54,154 nt of DNA, taken from NCBI GenBank assembly GCA_030065855.1, contig JASJCT010000025.1, forward strand, positions 1 to 54,154, read 5' to 3'. The notes under the pieces are model-generated. The model was not told where the DNA came from, ran no database searches, and saw nothing but the letters and a program-made list of their open reading frames with translations. Below are positions 1 to 8,714 of this stretch, piece by piece (positions within the stretch are counted from its first letter, which is position 1; each line of letters starts with the position of its first letter). The DNA comes from Myxococcota bacterium (GTDB lineage Bacteria; Myxococcota_A; Polyangia; JAAYKL01). The position numbers and the translations under genes are program-made.

Positions 1-170
1 CAAGCAATTGTTTTCAAAGGTAAAATTCGATTGGACGTGTCAAAATCCCCCTAACCCCCTTTTTCAAGGGGGAGATCCTTTACCCGGCATAAAAATAGCA
101 AAAATCGCGACATTTGCCCTTAACCGAATGCCATTGCCCTCGCAGGGAAGGGGGCCGGGGGGATGGGTTT
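1..170. repeat. Dispersed intergenic repeat, left copy (contig end)
   Basis: Bases 1-138 are the exact reverse complement of 54016-54153. The similarity stops abruptly at 139, but both copies end in the same GGGGGATGGGTTT-type sequence (here to about 170, there from 53871). No transposase or other coding sequence lies inside. The simplest reading is a dispersed repeat on which the assembly stopped at both ends. A MITE-like origin is possible but unproven. Confidence 0.85.
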
Positions 171-245
171 CCACTAACAAGGCCATTCCAAGACGGAAGC
201 TCCATAGGCTTGTTTGCCCAGTGATTCCGTGGTACCGGTCGTTCC

Positions 246-1040
246 ATGAAAGCCAGTATGGAAGAAAAAAGTGCGCGCGCTGCTGAGGCATTTATAGAGC
301 TCGTAAAAATTGTCCATCGACTTCGAGCGCCCGGGGGATGCCCGTGGGATCGGGAGCAGACACTTTCCAGTTTAAAGCCATATGTAATCGAAGAGGCATA
401 CGAGGTTATCGAGGCGATTGAGAGCGGCTCGGTCGATGCCCATCAGGAGGAGCTCGGTGATTTATTGCTGCAGGTGGTGTTGCAGGCCGAGATCGCTGAC
501 GAAAACGCGTCTTTTAGTATCAAAGAGGTGATCGAACACCTTTCGGGGAAGCTCATCCACCGTCACCCACATGTATTTGGCGAGGTGGCTGCGGAAACCC
601 CTAAGGCAGTGCTTGAAAATTGGGAGCAACTCAAAAAAGAAGAAAAGTCTGGACGCGGGCTGCTCGAGGGGCTTCCCAAATCCATGCCTGGGCTGCAGCG
701 GGCAGAGAGAATCGGCGAAAAGGCTGCGCGCGTGGGGTTTGACTGGTCAGATCGGGCAGGTGTTCGCGAAAAAGTTGCCGAGGAACTCAGGGAGCTGGAC
801 GAGGCTGTATCGTCTGGTCGCGAAGAAGCGATGCAAGACGAGCTCGGCGACCTCCTCTTTGCCGTGGCCCAGTGGGCAAGGCATTTGGGCATTCGTCCTG
901 AAGAGGCACTCAGGCGCTGTTGTCAAAGGTTTACAAATAGATTTTACACAATGGAAAAAGAAGTAAAGAAATTGAATAAAGACCTCAACGAAGCAGATGA
1001 CGCCCTGCTCGATCGCATTTGGCAGGCATCAAAAAAATGA
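246..1040 (+). CDS. mazG: Nucleoside triphosphate pyrophosphohydrolase MazG
   Basis: MazG hydrolyses (d)NTPs to NMP and pyrophosphate in the cytoplasm, as a housecleaning and stringent-response-linked enzyme. The 264-aa length matches the two-domain E. coli protein (263 aa). The N-terminal domain carries GGCPWDREQT (about residues 30-39), EEAYEVIEAI and the metal-binding EELGDLLLQVVLQAE. The C-terminal domain repeats the pattern as EELRELDEAV and DELGDLLFAVAQWA. Neither Met1 (246) nor Met5 (258) has a clear ribosome binding site, so the start is uncertain by four codons. It stands alone between the terminal repeat and the envelope cluster. Confidence 0.93.
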   Translation: MKASMEEKSARAAEAFIELVKIVHRLRAPGGCPWDREQTLSSLKPYVIEEAYEVIEAIESGSVDAHQEELGDLLLQVVLQAEIADENASFSIKEVIEHLSGKLIHRHPHVFGEVAAETPKAVLENWEQLKKEEKSGRGLLEGLPKSMPGLQRAERIGEKAARVGFDWSDRAGVREKVAEELRELDEAVSSGREEAMQDELGDLLFAVAQWARHLGIRPEEALRRCCQRFTNRFYTMEKEVKKLNKDLNEADDALLDRIWQASKK

Positions 1041-1154
1041 TATGCCCATTCACATGGATCAAGCTCAGAGGGCCTGTTGACGGCTATTTTTGAATTTGAT
1101 ATCTAGTAAGGATCGATTTTAAGAATATCGATAGATCACTCAGGAGGAAAACAC

Positions 1155-1580
1155 GTGAAGGCTTTGGTTCCAATGTGTGCAGTGGTCGGCGTCGTCTGTC
1201 TGGTCTTCGGTTGTGCGCCGATCGAATACTCCGTGGTGATGGTCGAAGCGTCCCAAGCAATTGCCGAGGCAGAAATCGCCGGGGCGAGCTGCACCGAGGA
1301 GCAATTGGATGCCCTTTCTCCGGTCACCAAGAACAAAGCGCCGGATCCGGGAACCGCACTGGCTTCGACCGAAGAAGTGATCGCGCCGATCGAGGCTGGA
1401 CAGCCCAGGTGTGATGGTCCGTATGAATACTATTCCGCAATGGAATACCGCCGAAAAGCACGGGAAGAGGCGGGTTTTTCCGACTATGAGGCGGCCGTTG
1501 AGTTCGCCCGCGAGGCCAGGGCGTTTGCCCGCAAGGCCAGAGATATCGCGCTGAATCGCGATCAGGAAAGGGGACGCTAA
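1155..1580 (+). CDS. Small helical lipoprotein, DUF4398-like
   Basis: A 141-aa exported lipoprotein. The signal peptide ends in VFGC with the acylated Cys at residue 20. The mature part is Ala/Glu/Arg-rich and predicted helical, with the C-terminal third (AVEFAREARAFARKARDIA) able to form an amphipathic coil. The start is GTG with a strong AGGAGG at 1142-1147, seven bases upstream. The stop TAA shares one base with the ATG of the OmpA lipoprotein that follows, so the two are translationally coupled. DUF4398-type lipoproteins commonly sit beside OmpA proteins; the pair probably works at the outer membrane-peptidoglycan interface. The family call is by general resemblance only. Confidence 0.75.
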   Translation: MKALVPMCAVVGVVCLVFGCAPIEYSVVMVEASQAIAEAEIAGASCTEEQLDALSPVTKNKAPDPGTALASTEEVIAPIEAGQPRCDGPYEYYSAMEYRRKAREEAGFSDYEAAVEFAREARAFARKARDIALNRDQERGR

Positions 1581-2683
1581 TGGTGCGGGCAGGATTCCTA
1601 AAAATTGTTCCCATTGCGGCAATGATCGTCCTTTGCACAAGCTGCGCAGAAACAGCCCGCCTCAGGGGAGGCATTGCGACGACAAAGAAGAAATTAGAGC
1701 AAATCGAGCGCAATGGCGCGTATGTCTGTGCGCCCAAGGAGCTGGCGCTCGCAAAATCCCACATTCGCTTTGCCGAGCTCGAGGTAGATCAGGGCTACGG
1801 CAGTCGGGCAAAGCGTCATTTTGATATAGCAATCCGCAATGCTGAGTTGGCAGATGAAAAATCACCTCCGGATAAGTGTGCAGGACCTGCAGTGGTTGTG
1901 GCCGAGTGCGTGGATGTAGACGAGGACGGGGTGTGCGACGATGTGGATCTGTGTCCGGATCAGCCCGAAGACTTAGACGGTATTGAGGACGAGGACGGGT
2001 GTCCAGAGGATCAGGATACCGATGGCGACGGTATCAGCGACGGCAAAGACCAGTGCGTCCTCGATCCAGAAGACCAGGATGGCTACCTCGATGACGACGG
2101 TTGTCCGGATTTAGATAATGATCTCGATCGAGTGCCTGATGCAGCGGATAAGTGCATCAACGACCCCGAGGATCCAGATGGATTCGAGGATCAGGACGGG
2201 TGTCCAGATAATGACAACGACGGGGATACCATACTGGATGTGGACGATGAATGCCCCAATATCAAGGGAGATGCGGCAAACAAAGGGTGTCCCAAGAAAT
2301 ACGAGGGTGTGGAAATAACCGAGACCCATATCCGCATCAACCAGAAGATTCACTTTGCCTACAACAAAGCAAAAATTAAAAAGACATCTTTCTGGATTCT
2401 CAGCCAGGTGGCTCAGGTGCTAAAAGACCACCCAGAGATCACGCTAAGCGTTGAAGGGCACACAGATAGTCATGGCAGCGACAATTACAACTTGAAGCTC
2501 AGTAAGCGTCGCGCCAAAGCTGTGGTAAATCACCTGGTGCAGAAACGGGGTATTTCACGACGGCGACTGAAATTCAGAGGGTTCGGTGAGAGTAAGCCGA
2601 TTGATACCAATCAGACCGATGCCGGACGTGCAGCAAATCGCCGAGTGGAATTCGTGCGGACAGACGTCCCGCACAAAGGATAG
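1580..2683 (+). CDS. OmpA-family lipoprotein with thrombospondin type 3 repeats
   Basis: A 367-aa outer-membrane lipoprotein expected to bind peptidoglycan non-covalently. The signal peptide ends in LCTSC (Cys22). Residues 25-95 are helical and resemble the upstream small lipoprotein. Residues about 108-235 hold calcium-binding-type TSP3 repeats (DxDxDGxxDxxDxCP...DxDGCPDxDxD). Residues about 245-360 form an OmpA C-terminal domain with VEGHTDSHGSDNYNLKLSKR and GFGESKPIDTN, including the Asp and Arg expected to hold diaminopimelate. It overlaps the preceding gene by one base and is followed 14 bases later by the first barrel protein. TSP3-OmpA proteins are frequent in Deltaproteobacteria and Myxococcota. 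Confidence 0.92.
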   Translation: MVRAGFLKIVPIAAMIVLCTSCAETARLRGGIATTKKKLEQIERNGAYVCAPKELALAKSHIRFAELEVDQGYGSRAKRHFDIAIRNAELADEKSPPDKCAGPAVVVAECVDVDEDGVCDDVDLCPDQPEDLDGIEDEDGCPEDQDTDGDGISDGKDQCVLDPEDQDGYLDDDGCPDLDNDLDRVPDAADKCINDPEDPDGFEDQDGCPDNDNDGDTILDVDDECPNIKGDAANKGCPKKYEGVEITETHIRINQKIHFAYNKAKIKKTSFWILSQVAQVLKDHPEITLSVEGHTDSHGSDNYNLKLSKRRAKAVVNHLVQKRGISRRRLKFRGFGESKPIDTNQTDAGRAANRRVEFVRTDVPHKG

Positions 2684-2697
2684 AACGGAACAATAAG

Positions 2698-4551
2698 ATG
2701 ATTAGGATCTCGAGGGATAAGCGCAGAGTAATAATATTTATCTCAGTTTTGTGCTCGATGTTGCTAGCCGTCGGTGCATTGGCTCAGAGGGGCGCGAATC
2801 CCAAGACAATTGTGGCCCAGCACAATAAAAAGGCAATGGACGCCTATGCAAACTTAAAGTTGAAAGCTGCTTTCAAATCCCTTGAAACAGCACTCAGCGT
2901 CTGTAAAAAGCATAACCTCAAGGGAGAACCGCTGGCCCGCACATTTTTGAATTTTGGTGTGATCGAAGCAGGTGGGAATCAGGACAATGCCGCGGCAATG
3001 GGATATTTCAAAAAGGCCCTCTGTGAGGACCAGAATATCCTCCTCGACCCCTTGAGCTCCTCACCTGACATCGAGACGCTGTTCAATATCGCAAAACAAC
3101 AGGTCAAAAGCCCGGGGGGCTGCGCTGGGATCTCCTCAGATCCTACCCCGGTACCGACAGGACTACCGCCTGGACCGTCTCCAGCCTTGCCGCCCGTAGG
3201 CGTACCGCCGGCCGGACCTGCACCAGTGGAACAGACGGGTTTGATGCGCCATCAGCCCGTTACGCAGCAGGTCAGGCTCTCTCCTGTGCCGATTTACGTG
3301 GAGGTGAACCCCTCGGTTGAAGTCGGGCAAGTGATTCTCTATTACAGAACCCTGGGGGAGCGCATTTTTCAACAGGTCCCCATGACCCCTCGGTTCAACG
3401 GATATGCGGCGACGATCGGCTGCGATGTGATGCAGACATTTGATCCGAGCGGTATTGAATACTACGTGGGCGTGTTGAATGAGGATGAGCAACTGTTGGG
3501 AACGGTCGGTAGCGAGGCACAGCCCTACACCGTCGCAATCGTGGATACGTTAAGCGTACCGCCGCCGTCCATACCCAATGAGGCACCGCCAGCCAGGTGC
3601 ATCGAGGAATGCCCGCCGTGGAATCCGGATTGCAACAAGACCTGCAAGATGTTCGGCGATCTGTGCGACAGCTCGTCGGAATGCTGCTCAGGGATGGTAT
3701 GTGTGGAAGAGACCTGTAAACCGAGCGAGGGAGGGGGCTCGGATCGCCTCTTTGTAGAGGATTACAAACCGGTGATGCGTCTTGGATTGTCATTTGGCAG
3801 CGGCTACGGCCTGCTCCTCGGCAGCCAGGTAGACCCATACAATCAGACGTCAAAAACCCCGTTCCACGTGCTCTCAATGGCACCGAGGAAGAACGAGGGA
3901 AACGTGGTGACGGATACGGGATTTGCCTGGAATAAGTTCAATTTCAGGGCCGCGGCCCTGTTTTACCTCAGCCCGGGATTTGCCATGGGCATCAGTTTCA
4001 GAGGTGGGCTCGCGTTCGACCAATCCGGTGCATCAGAGGTAATGCCGCTCGCGCCCACGGGACTTGCAAATGTCGCCTTTCGCATTGTGGGCCATGGCAG
4101 CAAGACCTTCGAGCTCACTGGCTTGATCGGTGTGGGCGGCGGCGTGATCCAATACCGCGTTCCGTACGAAGATTGCGCAGAGTTCATTATTCACGACCCC
4201 AATTCGCCTGAAAGCTCCCAGCAAAATGTTAATCCCTGGGTGGACCCGAGGAAACTGAATCAAGTCCAGACCGGCTGTAACTGGAAGGCGATCGATTCGT
4301 ACCAGCGATGGAAAGAAGATGGCTACGATGATATTTGGTATGGCACGAACGCTTGGGATAAGTCGACCGACCGCATTATAAAAGTATATTTTCAAGAGGC
4401 TGGAAAGCTGGTAGGCGAGATTGGACTCAATAGCTATGTCTGGATTGTAAAGAATTTTGGCCTGAACCTCGGCGTTTTTGCAGATGCGTATTTCCTTCCG
4501 GATTTTGCCCTGAATTTCGACCTCCAGTTCGGTCCAGCGTTCCGATTCTAA
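2698..4551 (+). CDS. Secreted TPR-like / Cys-rich / beta-barrel outer-membrane protein (paralog A)
   Basis: A 617-aa protein of unrecognised family. A signal peptide ends near LAVGALAQ (about residue 30). Residues 35-145 are helical and TPR-like (AMDAYANLKLKAAFKSLETA). A Pro-rich linker (about 150-180) is followed by a beta-rich domain (about 185-290). A Cys-rich module (about 299-345) begins CIEECPPWNPDCNKTC and continues with a dickkopf-like CDSSSECCSGMVC spacing. Residues 355-617 alternate hydrophobic and polar residues and end in Phe (LQFGPAFRF), the terminal signature of outer-membrane barrels. The next gene has the same layout. Inference: an envelope structure made with the OmpA lipoprotein. 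No function is assigned. Confidence 0.8.
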   Translation: MIRISRDKRRVIIFISVLCSMLLAVGALAQRGANPKTIVAQHNKKAMDAYANLKLKAAFKSLETALSVCKKHNLKGEPLARTFLNFGVIEAGGNQDNAAAMGYFKKALCEDQNILLDPLSSSPDIETLFNIAKQQVKSPGGCAGISSDPTPVPTGLPPGPSPALPPVGVPPAGPAPVEQTGLMRHQPVTQQVRLSPVPIYVEVNPSVEVGQVILYYRTLGERIFQQVPMTPRFNGYAATIGCDVMQTFDPSGIEYYVGVLNEDEQLLGTVGSEAQPYTVAIVDTLSVPPPSIPNEAPPARCIEECPPWNPDCNKTCKMFGDLCDSSSECCSGMVCVEETCKPSEGGGSDRLFVEDYKPVMRLGLSFGSGYGLLLGSQVDPYNQTSKTPFHVLSMAPRKNEGNVVTDTGFAWNKFNFRAAALFYLSPGFAMGISFRGGLAFDQSGASEVMPLAPTGLANVAFRIVGHGSKTFELTGLIGVGGGVIQYRVPYEDCAEFIIHDPNSPESSQQNVNPWVDPRKLNQVQTGCNWKAIDSYQRWKEDGYDDIWYGTNAWDKSTDRIIKVYFQEAGKLVGEIGLNSYVWIVKNFGLNLGVFADAYFLPDFALNFDLQFGPAFRF

Positions 4552-4699
4552 TTCCAGGACTGAAGCCATTTCTAGATGGTTTTAATTGAGTGGAAAATTA
4601 CTCATAAAGCGTTTATTGTACTCGTCAATATGGTGCTATTTTTGTAACTTAGCGTTGGGGCGCACCATCTCCGACGATACCTCGTGCTGTGAGGTGACG

Positions 4700-6472
4700 A
4701 TGGATACTTGGCATTATCGATTCAAGCGGGTTTACGCGTTGTTTTTTGCAATTCTGGGGATGAACCTCATTACTGGTACGTCGAGTGCACAACCAGATGC
4801 TCAAGCCACGGCGATCGCAGCGGTTCGATCGGCCATGGATGCCTACTCAAATTTGAATATTGACGAGGCCAAAACCCAATTAGAAGAGACCCTTGCCCTG
4901 GCAGCGGATCTCAATGCAAGGACCCTTGCCCGAATTTATACCAGCTTGGGCATGGTGTGGAGTGGTGGGTTTTCAGAACCTGAAAAAGGCCAGGAGAATT
5001 TCAAGATCGCAGTGTGCCTGGACGGTGATATCTCCGTGGATCCACTATACCTGACGCCGGAAATCGAAACCGAGTTCAACTTGGCAAAGCTCCAGGTCAC
5101 CCCAGAGGCCTGTGAGGAGATTCTGTCCGACGTTGTGTTGCCCGCGGATTTTGCGTCGGCCAGCGAAGAGACACCTGCTGAAGAACCATCCCAGCCCACA
5201 CCATCGATTGCCCCCTGTGGTGATCACATGCCTATAACAGAGCAAAAACAAAAACACGAGTTGCCGTTCTATTTAGAGCTCAGTTCTGAGTTCGAGAGTA
5301 ACGTCGATAGGCTGGTCGTAAAGTACGCGTTTGATGCCTCTCCAGACTACACCGAGATTGAATTAAAACCCACGGGGGATGGTGTTGGCGCCTTGCTCAC
5401 CTGTGATCAAGGACAAATTCGCGTCTTTGATCCTGCATCAATCTCTTATTTTATCGAGGGAACGGACGTTACCGGTCAAGTCGTATGTGGGCACGGCATC
5501 GAGGAAGCCCCGATTCAAATCCTGATGATGCCCGATGCCCAACCACTGCCCGCATTCGGCGACTTGCGGCCAAAGGAATGCGCCCCATGTCCGCCATGGG
5601 ACGAGACATGCGCTAAAAAAGACGCTCTTCCAGGACGCGGAGAGGTCTGCTCGCCCACCGTGGGATGCCAAATCGGGCTCGTCTGTAGTGATTTGAATGT
5701 TTGCGAAAAAGGTTGGGCCAGCGCTGGCCCCAAAGATGGTCCGAGCAAGTTCTATGTCAATGTGGGAGGCGGTGGCGGTGTTGGCTACTTTAAAAAGGAT
5801 TGGCAGACGCGCATATGGGACGGGAACGCTCCGAACCGAGGGGCACCTGGTCCTGGGGCGATCGTCATCAAGGACCAAGGAGGGGGCTTTGCTTGGAGTG
5901 GTATTCCAGTGCGGTTGGCGGTTGGCTTCTTTGTGACCCCCGACCTCTCCCTCGAGGTGTCGGGACGATTTGATGTGTATGTGGTGTCGGTTAACAACCC
6001 GACAAGTTGTTGGGATCAAGTAGGGGGCGTGCCCAGCGGCAATGACATTAGTTGTGACCCCTCCGCATTTCCAGATCCAGAGCTCGTAGACCCCCAGAGT
6101 GATGCACAAGTGGAGGCGTATTGGAAGCGATCCATCGCGCTCAGGAACGACGGGAGTCAGATTTGGACGTCGGAATACCAGTACGCCTGGATCGTAAACG
6201 CGCGGGCCAGGTACCGGGTGTTAAAATCAGGACCAATGGGGATCTCACTGTTTGGCGGTGCTGGATACGGCCAGATGCAGTTTCGCGTGCCGAGCGATGA
6301 GACGAATTACTTCCCCATGACCGGAATGGTGAATGTGGAGCTCGGCCCGGCCCTTTCTTTCTTTTTCAACAACCATGTCGGGTTGCAAGTGGAATTACCA
6401 ATTGATTTTTTATTCGGCGACGGCTTTTCTGTAAACGCGGACTTGGTGTTGGGAATGGGGATTGGATTTTAG
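4700..6472 (+). CDS. Secreted TPR-like / Cys-rich / beta-barrel outer-membrane protein (paralog B)
   Basis: A 590-aa paralog of the preceding protein with the same order of parts: signal peptide ending GTSSAQ, a helical domain (AMDAYSNLNIDEAKTQLEET), a beta-rich middle, a Cys-rich module (CAPCPPWDETCAKK, then CSPTVGCQIGLVC) and a C-terminal barrel ending in Phe (LVLGMGIGF). The ATG at 4700 was chosen because GAGGTG sits just upstream and a normal signal peptide follows. The longer frame from 4586 adds an implausible leader. Shared anchors are MDAY at the start of the helical domain and CPPWxxxC; elsewhere similarity is low, so the duplication is old. Confidence 0.8.
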   Translation: MDTWHYRFKRVYALFFAILGMNLITGTSSAQPDAQATAIAAVRSAMDAYSNLNIDEAKTQLEETLALAADLNARTLARIYTSLGMVWSGGFSEPEKGQENFKIAVCLDGDISVDPLYLTPEIETEFNLAKLQVTPEACEEILSDVVLPADFASASEETPAEEPSQPTPSIAPCGDHMPITEQKQKHELPFYLELSSEFESNVDRLVVKYAFDASPDYTEIELKPTGDGVGALLTCDQGQIRVFDPASISYFIEGTDVTGQVVCGHGIEEAPIQILMMPDAQPLPAFGDLRPKECAPCPPWDETCAKKDALPGRGEVCSPTVGCQIGLVCSDLNVCEKGWASAGPKDGPSKFYVNVGGGGGVGYFKKDWQTRIWDGNAPNRGAPGPGAIVIKDQGGGFAWSGIPVRLAVGFFVTPDLSLEVSGRFDVYVVSVNNPTSCWDQVGGVPSGNDISCDPSAFPDPELVDPQSDAQVEAYWKRSIALRNDGSQIWTSEYQYAWIVNARARYRVLKSGPMGISLFGGAGYGQMQFRVPSDETNYFPMTGMVNVELGPALSFFFNNHVGLQVELPIDFLFGDGFSVNADLVLGMGIGF

Positions 6473-6482
6473 TAGGCAGCGC

Positions 6483-6511
6483 TTGACGGTGCAGCAAGGG
6501 TTTGTTATGAG
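6483..6511 (+). promoter_or_regulatory. Possible sigma-70 promoter for tRNA-Val
   Basis: TTGACG (6483-6488), a 17-base spacer and TATGAG (6506-6511), ending 42 bases before the tRNA. The -35 box matches at 5/6 positions and the -10 at 4/6. Confidence 0.35.
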
Positions 6512-6553
6512 ACCTGGTCTCCGGACCCCAATGGACGGAGAGAATGTGGACGA

Positions 6554-6625
6554 AGGCACGTAGCTCAGTGGGAGAGCACTACCTTGACGCGGTAGGGGTC
6601 AGCGGTTCAATCCCGCTCGTGCCTA
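6554..6625 (+). tRNA. tRNA-Val (anticodon GAC)
   Basis: A full cloverleaf can be folded by hand. The acceptor stem AGGCACG pairs with CGTGCCT. The D-arm is GCTC...GAGC. The anticodon stem CTACC/GGTAG closes the loop TTGACGC, giving anticodon GAC. The T-arm AGCGG-TTCAATC-CCGCT is regular and the discriminator base is A. CCA is not encoded (CT follows). Confidence 0.95.
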
Positions 6626-6753
6626 CTGGTGCCGGGCGATTGAGACACGAAGGTACCTGTCGGCCATGAATGCCGAATATAGTTATTTTGCACACCTCGA
6701 CAAAACATTGCCATCGAATGTCAAATCATGGTTAAACCCTCTATGATACATCC

Positions 6754-8655
6754 ATGAAAACTGAAGCAAGAGATCGGTTTGCACCTGGATCAGTCGGCGC
6801 CTCCCTGGCTGCCGGAGACCTATTGAAGCCCGACACTGTGGGTGCAGTGCTATCAGACGGGACCATCGTCGACCTACAAAGCCCCCTGCCGACCGAGACT
6901 TCGCCAACGCCCTTGCGGTCCGGCGATGCGCAGGCATTGGAAATCCTCAGGCATTCGACTGCCCATGTGATGGCCGATGCTGTGCAGCGGCTTTTTCCCG
7001 GCACTCAGGTGACGATCGGCCCGGCCATTGAAAACGGTTTTTATTACGATTTTGACCGGCCCAGCGGCGGGTTTACAGAAGAAGAGCTCGCGACGATCGA
7101 AGCCGAGATGCAGCGCATCATCGACGAGGGCCACCTATTTGACCGGGTTCAAGTAACCCGAGATGAAGCGCAGGCCATGTTCGCCTCGATGAACGAGCAG
7201 TACAAGCTGGAGATCCTCCAAGGAATTGCCGAGGACGCGCCCATTACCCTTTACCGACATGGCGAGTGGGTAGATTTATGCGCTGGCCCGCACGTGCCCC
7301 ATACCCGGTTTTTAAAAACATTTAAACTCCTGTCCGCAGCAGGGGCGTATTGGCGCGGCGATGAACGCAACAAGATGCTTTCCCGCATCTATGGCACTGC
7401 GTTTGCCAATAAAAAAGACCTCAAAAAACACCTGGCCCTCCGAGAGGAGGCCAAGAAGCGGGATCACCGCAAGCTGGGCAAGGAACTCGACCTGTTCAGC
7501 ATCCACGACGAGATCGGCGGCGGCCTGGTGCTTTGGCACCCCCGCGGCGCCCGGGTACGCACGGTAATCGAGCAGCACTGGCGCACTGCCCACTCTCGGA
7601 ACGGGTATGACCCGGTCTTGTCTCCCCATGTGGGGCGCGCCAACCTCTGGGAACGATCCGGTCATCTGGAAAATTACAGCGACGCCATGTACGCGCCCAT
7701 GGATATCGAGGGCAACCCCTACTACATCAAGCCCATGAACTGCCCGTTCCACATGGCCATTTACAAGTCGCGATTGCGCTCGTATCGAGATTTGCCCCTT
7801 CGCTGGGGCGAGCTCGGCACGGTCTATCGGTACGAGCGGTCGGGTCAGCTCCACGGCCTGTTGCGCGTGCGGGGATTCACTCAGGACGACGCCCATCTGT
7901 TTATGCGGCCGGATCAGCTGAGCCAGGAAATACAGCGCATCATCCAATTCGGCAACCGCATGTTCGCCAGCTTTGGATTTACTGATCTGGAATTCCGGCT
8001 CTCCACGCGGCCCGAGAAATATATCGGAGACCTGGCGATTTGGGAGCGCGCCGAGAGCGCTCTCAGGCAAGGTCTTGAACGCGAGAACATCCCCTACCAA
8101 GTCGACGAAGGGGAGGGGACCTTTTACGGCCCCAAGATCGACGTAAAGATACGCGATGCGATCGGGCGGCTCTGGCAGTGCACCACCATTCAGGTGGATT
8201 TTAACCTGCCCGAGCGCTTTGACCTTTCATACATCGGCGAGGATTCCAAGCGCCATCGGCCCGTTGTGCTGCACCGGGCCCTGCTCGGGTCACTCGAGCG
8301 GTTTTTCGGTATTCTAGTGGAACACTACGCCGGTGCATTCCCGGTTTGGCTCGCTCCAGAGCAGGTGGTATTGCTCACCGTGGCCGAACGGCACATTGCC
8401 TTTGCCGAAGAAATTCGCGAATTGCTCACAAAAAGGGATTTGCGCGTTGTAACCAGCTTTGGTACCGATAAACTGGGAGCGAAAATCCGGGAAGCGCGCC
8501 TGATGCGCATTCCCATCATGGCCGTGATTGGAGATCAAGAGGTTGAACAGCAGGGGGTGTCCTTGAGAACGAGGGCTGAGGGGGATAAAGGTTTTGTCTC
8601 CTTGGACGATTTTCTAAAGGAACTCGAAGAAGCGGCGACAGCGCCAATGGTTTGA
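6754..8655 (+). CDS. thrS: Threonine--tRNA ligase
   Basis: A 633-aa cytoplasmic class II synthetase charging tRNA-Thr. The editing domain shows HSTAH (about residues 68-72) and CAGPH. The catalytic core shows the zinc-ligand Cys in MNCPFHM, motif 2 (GTVYRYERSGQLHGLLRVRG) and motif 3 around VVLHRALLGSLERFFG, followed by the anticodon-binding domain. The N-terminal TGS domain looks clipped: alignment with E. coli begins only near residue 10, the first strand (the usual VTLPDG) is absent, and an in-frame stop at 6733-6735 leaves no other start. No clear ribosome binding site precedes the ATG. It leads the thrS-infC-rpmI-rplT-pheST block. Confidence 0.97.
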   Translation: MKTEARDRFAPGSVGASLAAGDLLKPDTVGAVLSDGTIVDLQSPLPTETSPTPLRSGDAQALEILRHSTAHVMADAVQRLFPGTQVTIGPAIENGFYYDFDRPSGGFTEEELATIEAEMQRIIDEGHLFDRVQVTRDEAQAMFASMNEQYKLEILQGIAEDAPITLYRHGEWVDLCAGPHVPHTRFLKTFKLLSAAGAYWRGDERNKMLSRIYGTAFANKKDLKKHLALREEAKKRDHRKLGKELDLFSIHDEIGGGLVLWHPRGARVRTVIEQHWRTAHSRNGYDPVLSPHVGRANLWERSGHLENYSDAMYAPMDIEGNPYYIKPMNCPFHMAIYKSRLRSYRDLPLRWGELGTVYRYERSGQLHGLLRVRGFTQDDAHLFMRPDQLSQEIQRIIQFGNRMFASFGFTDLEFRLSTRPEKYIGDLAIWERAESALRQGLERENIPYQVDEGEGTFYGPKIDVKIRDAIGRLWQCTTIQVDFNLPERFDLSYIGEDSKRHRPVVLHRALLGSLERFFGILVEHYAGAFPVWLAPEQVVLLTVAERHIAFAEEIRELLTKRDLRVVTSFGTDKLGAKIREARLMRIPIMAVIGDQEVEQQGVSLRTRAEGDKGFVSLDDFLKELEEAATAPMV

Positions 8656-8714
8656 TTTTGTGGTATAACGGCGTAGCCTAGAAGAATTGGCTGCAGAGTC
8701 GAAGGAGGTGAGGC

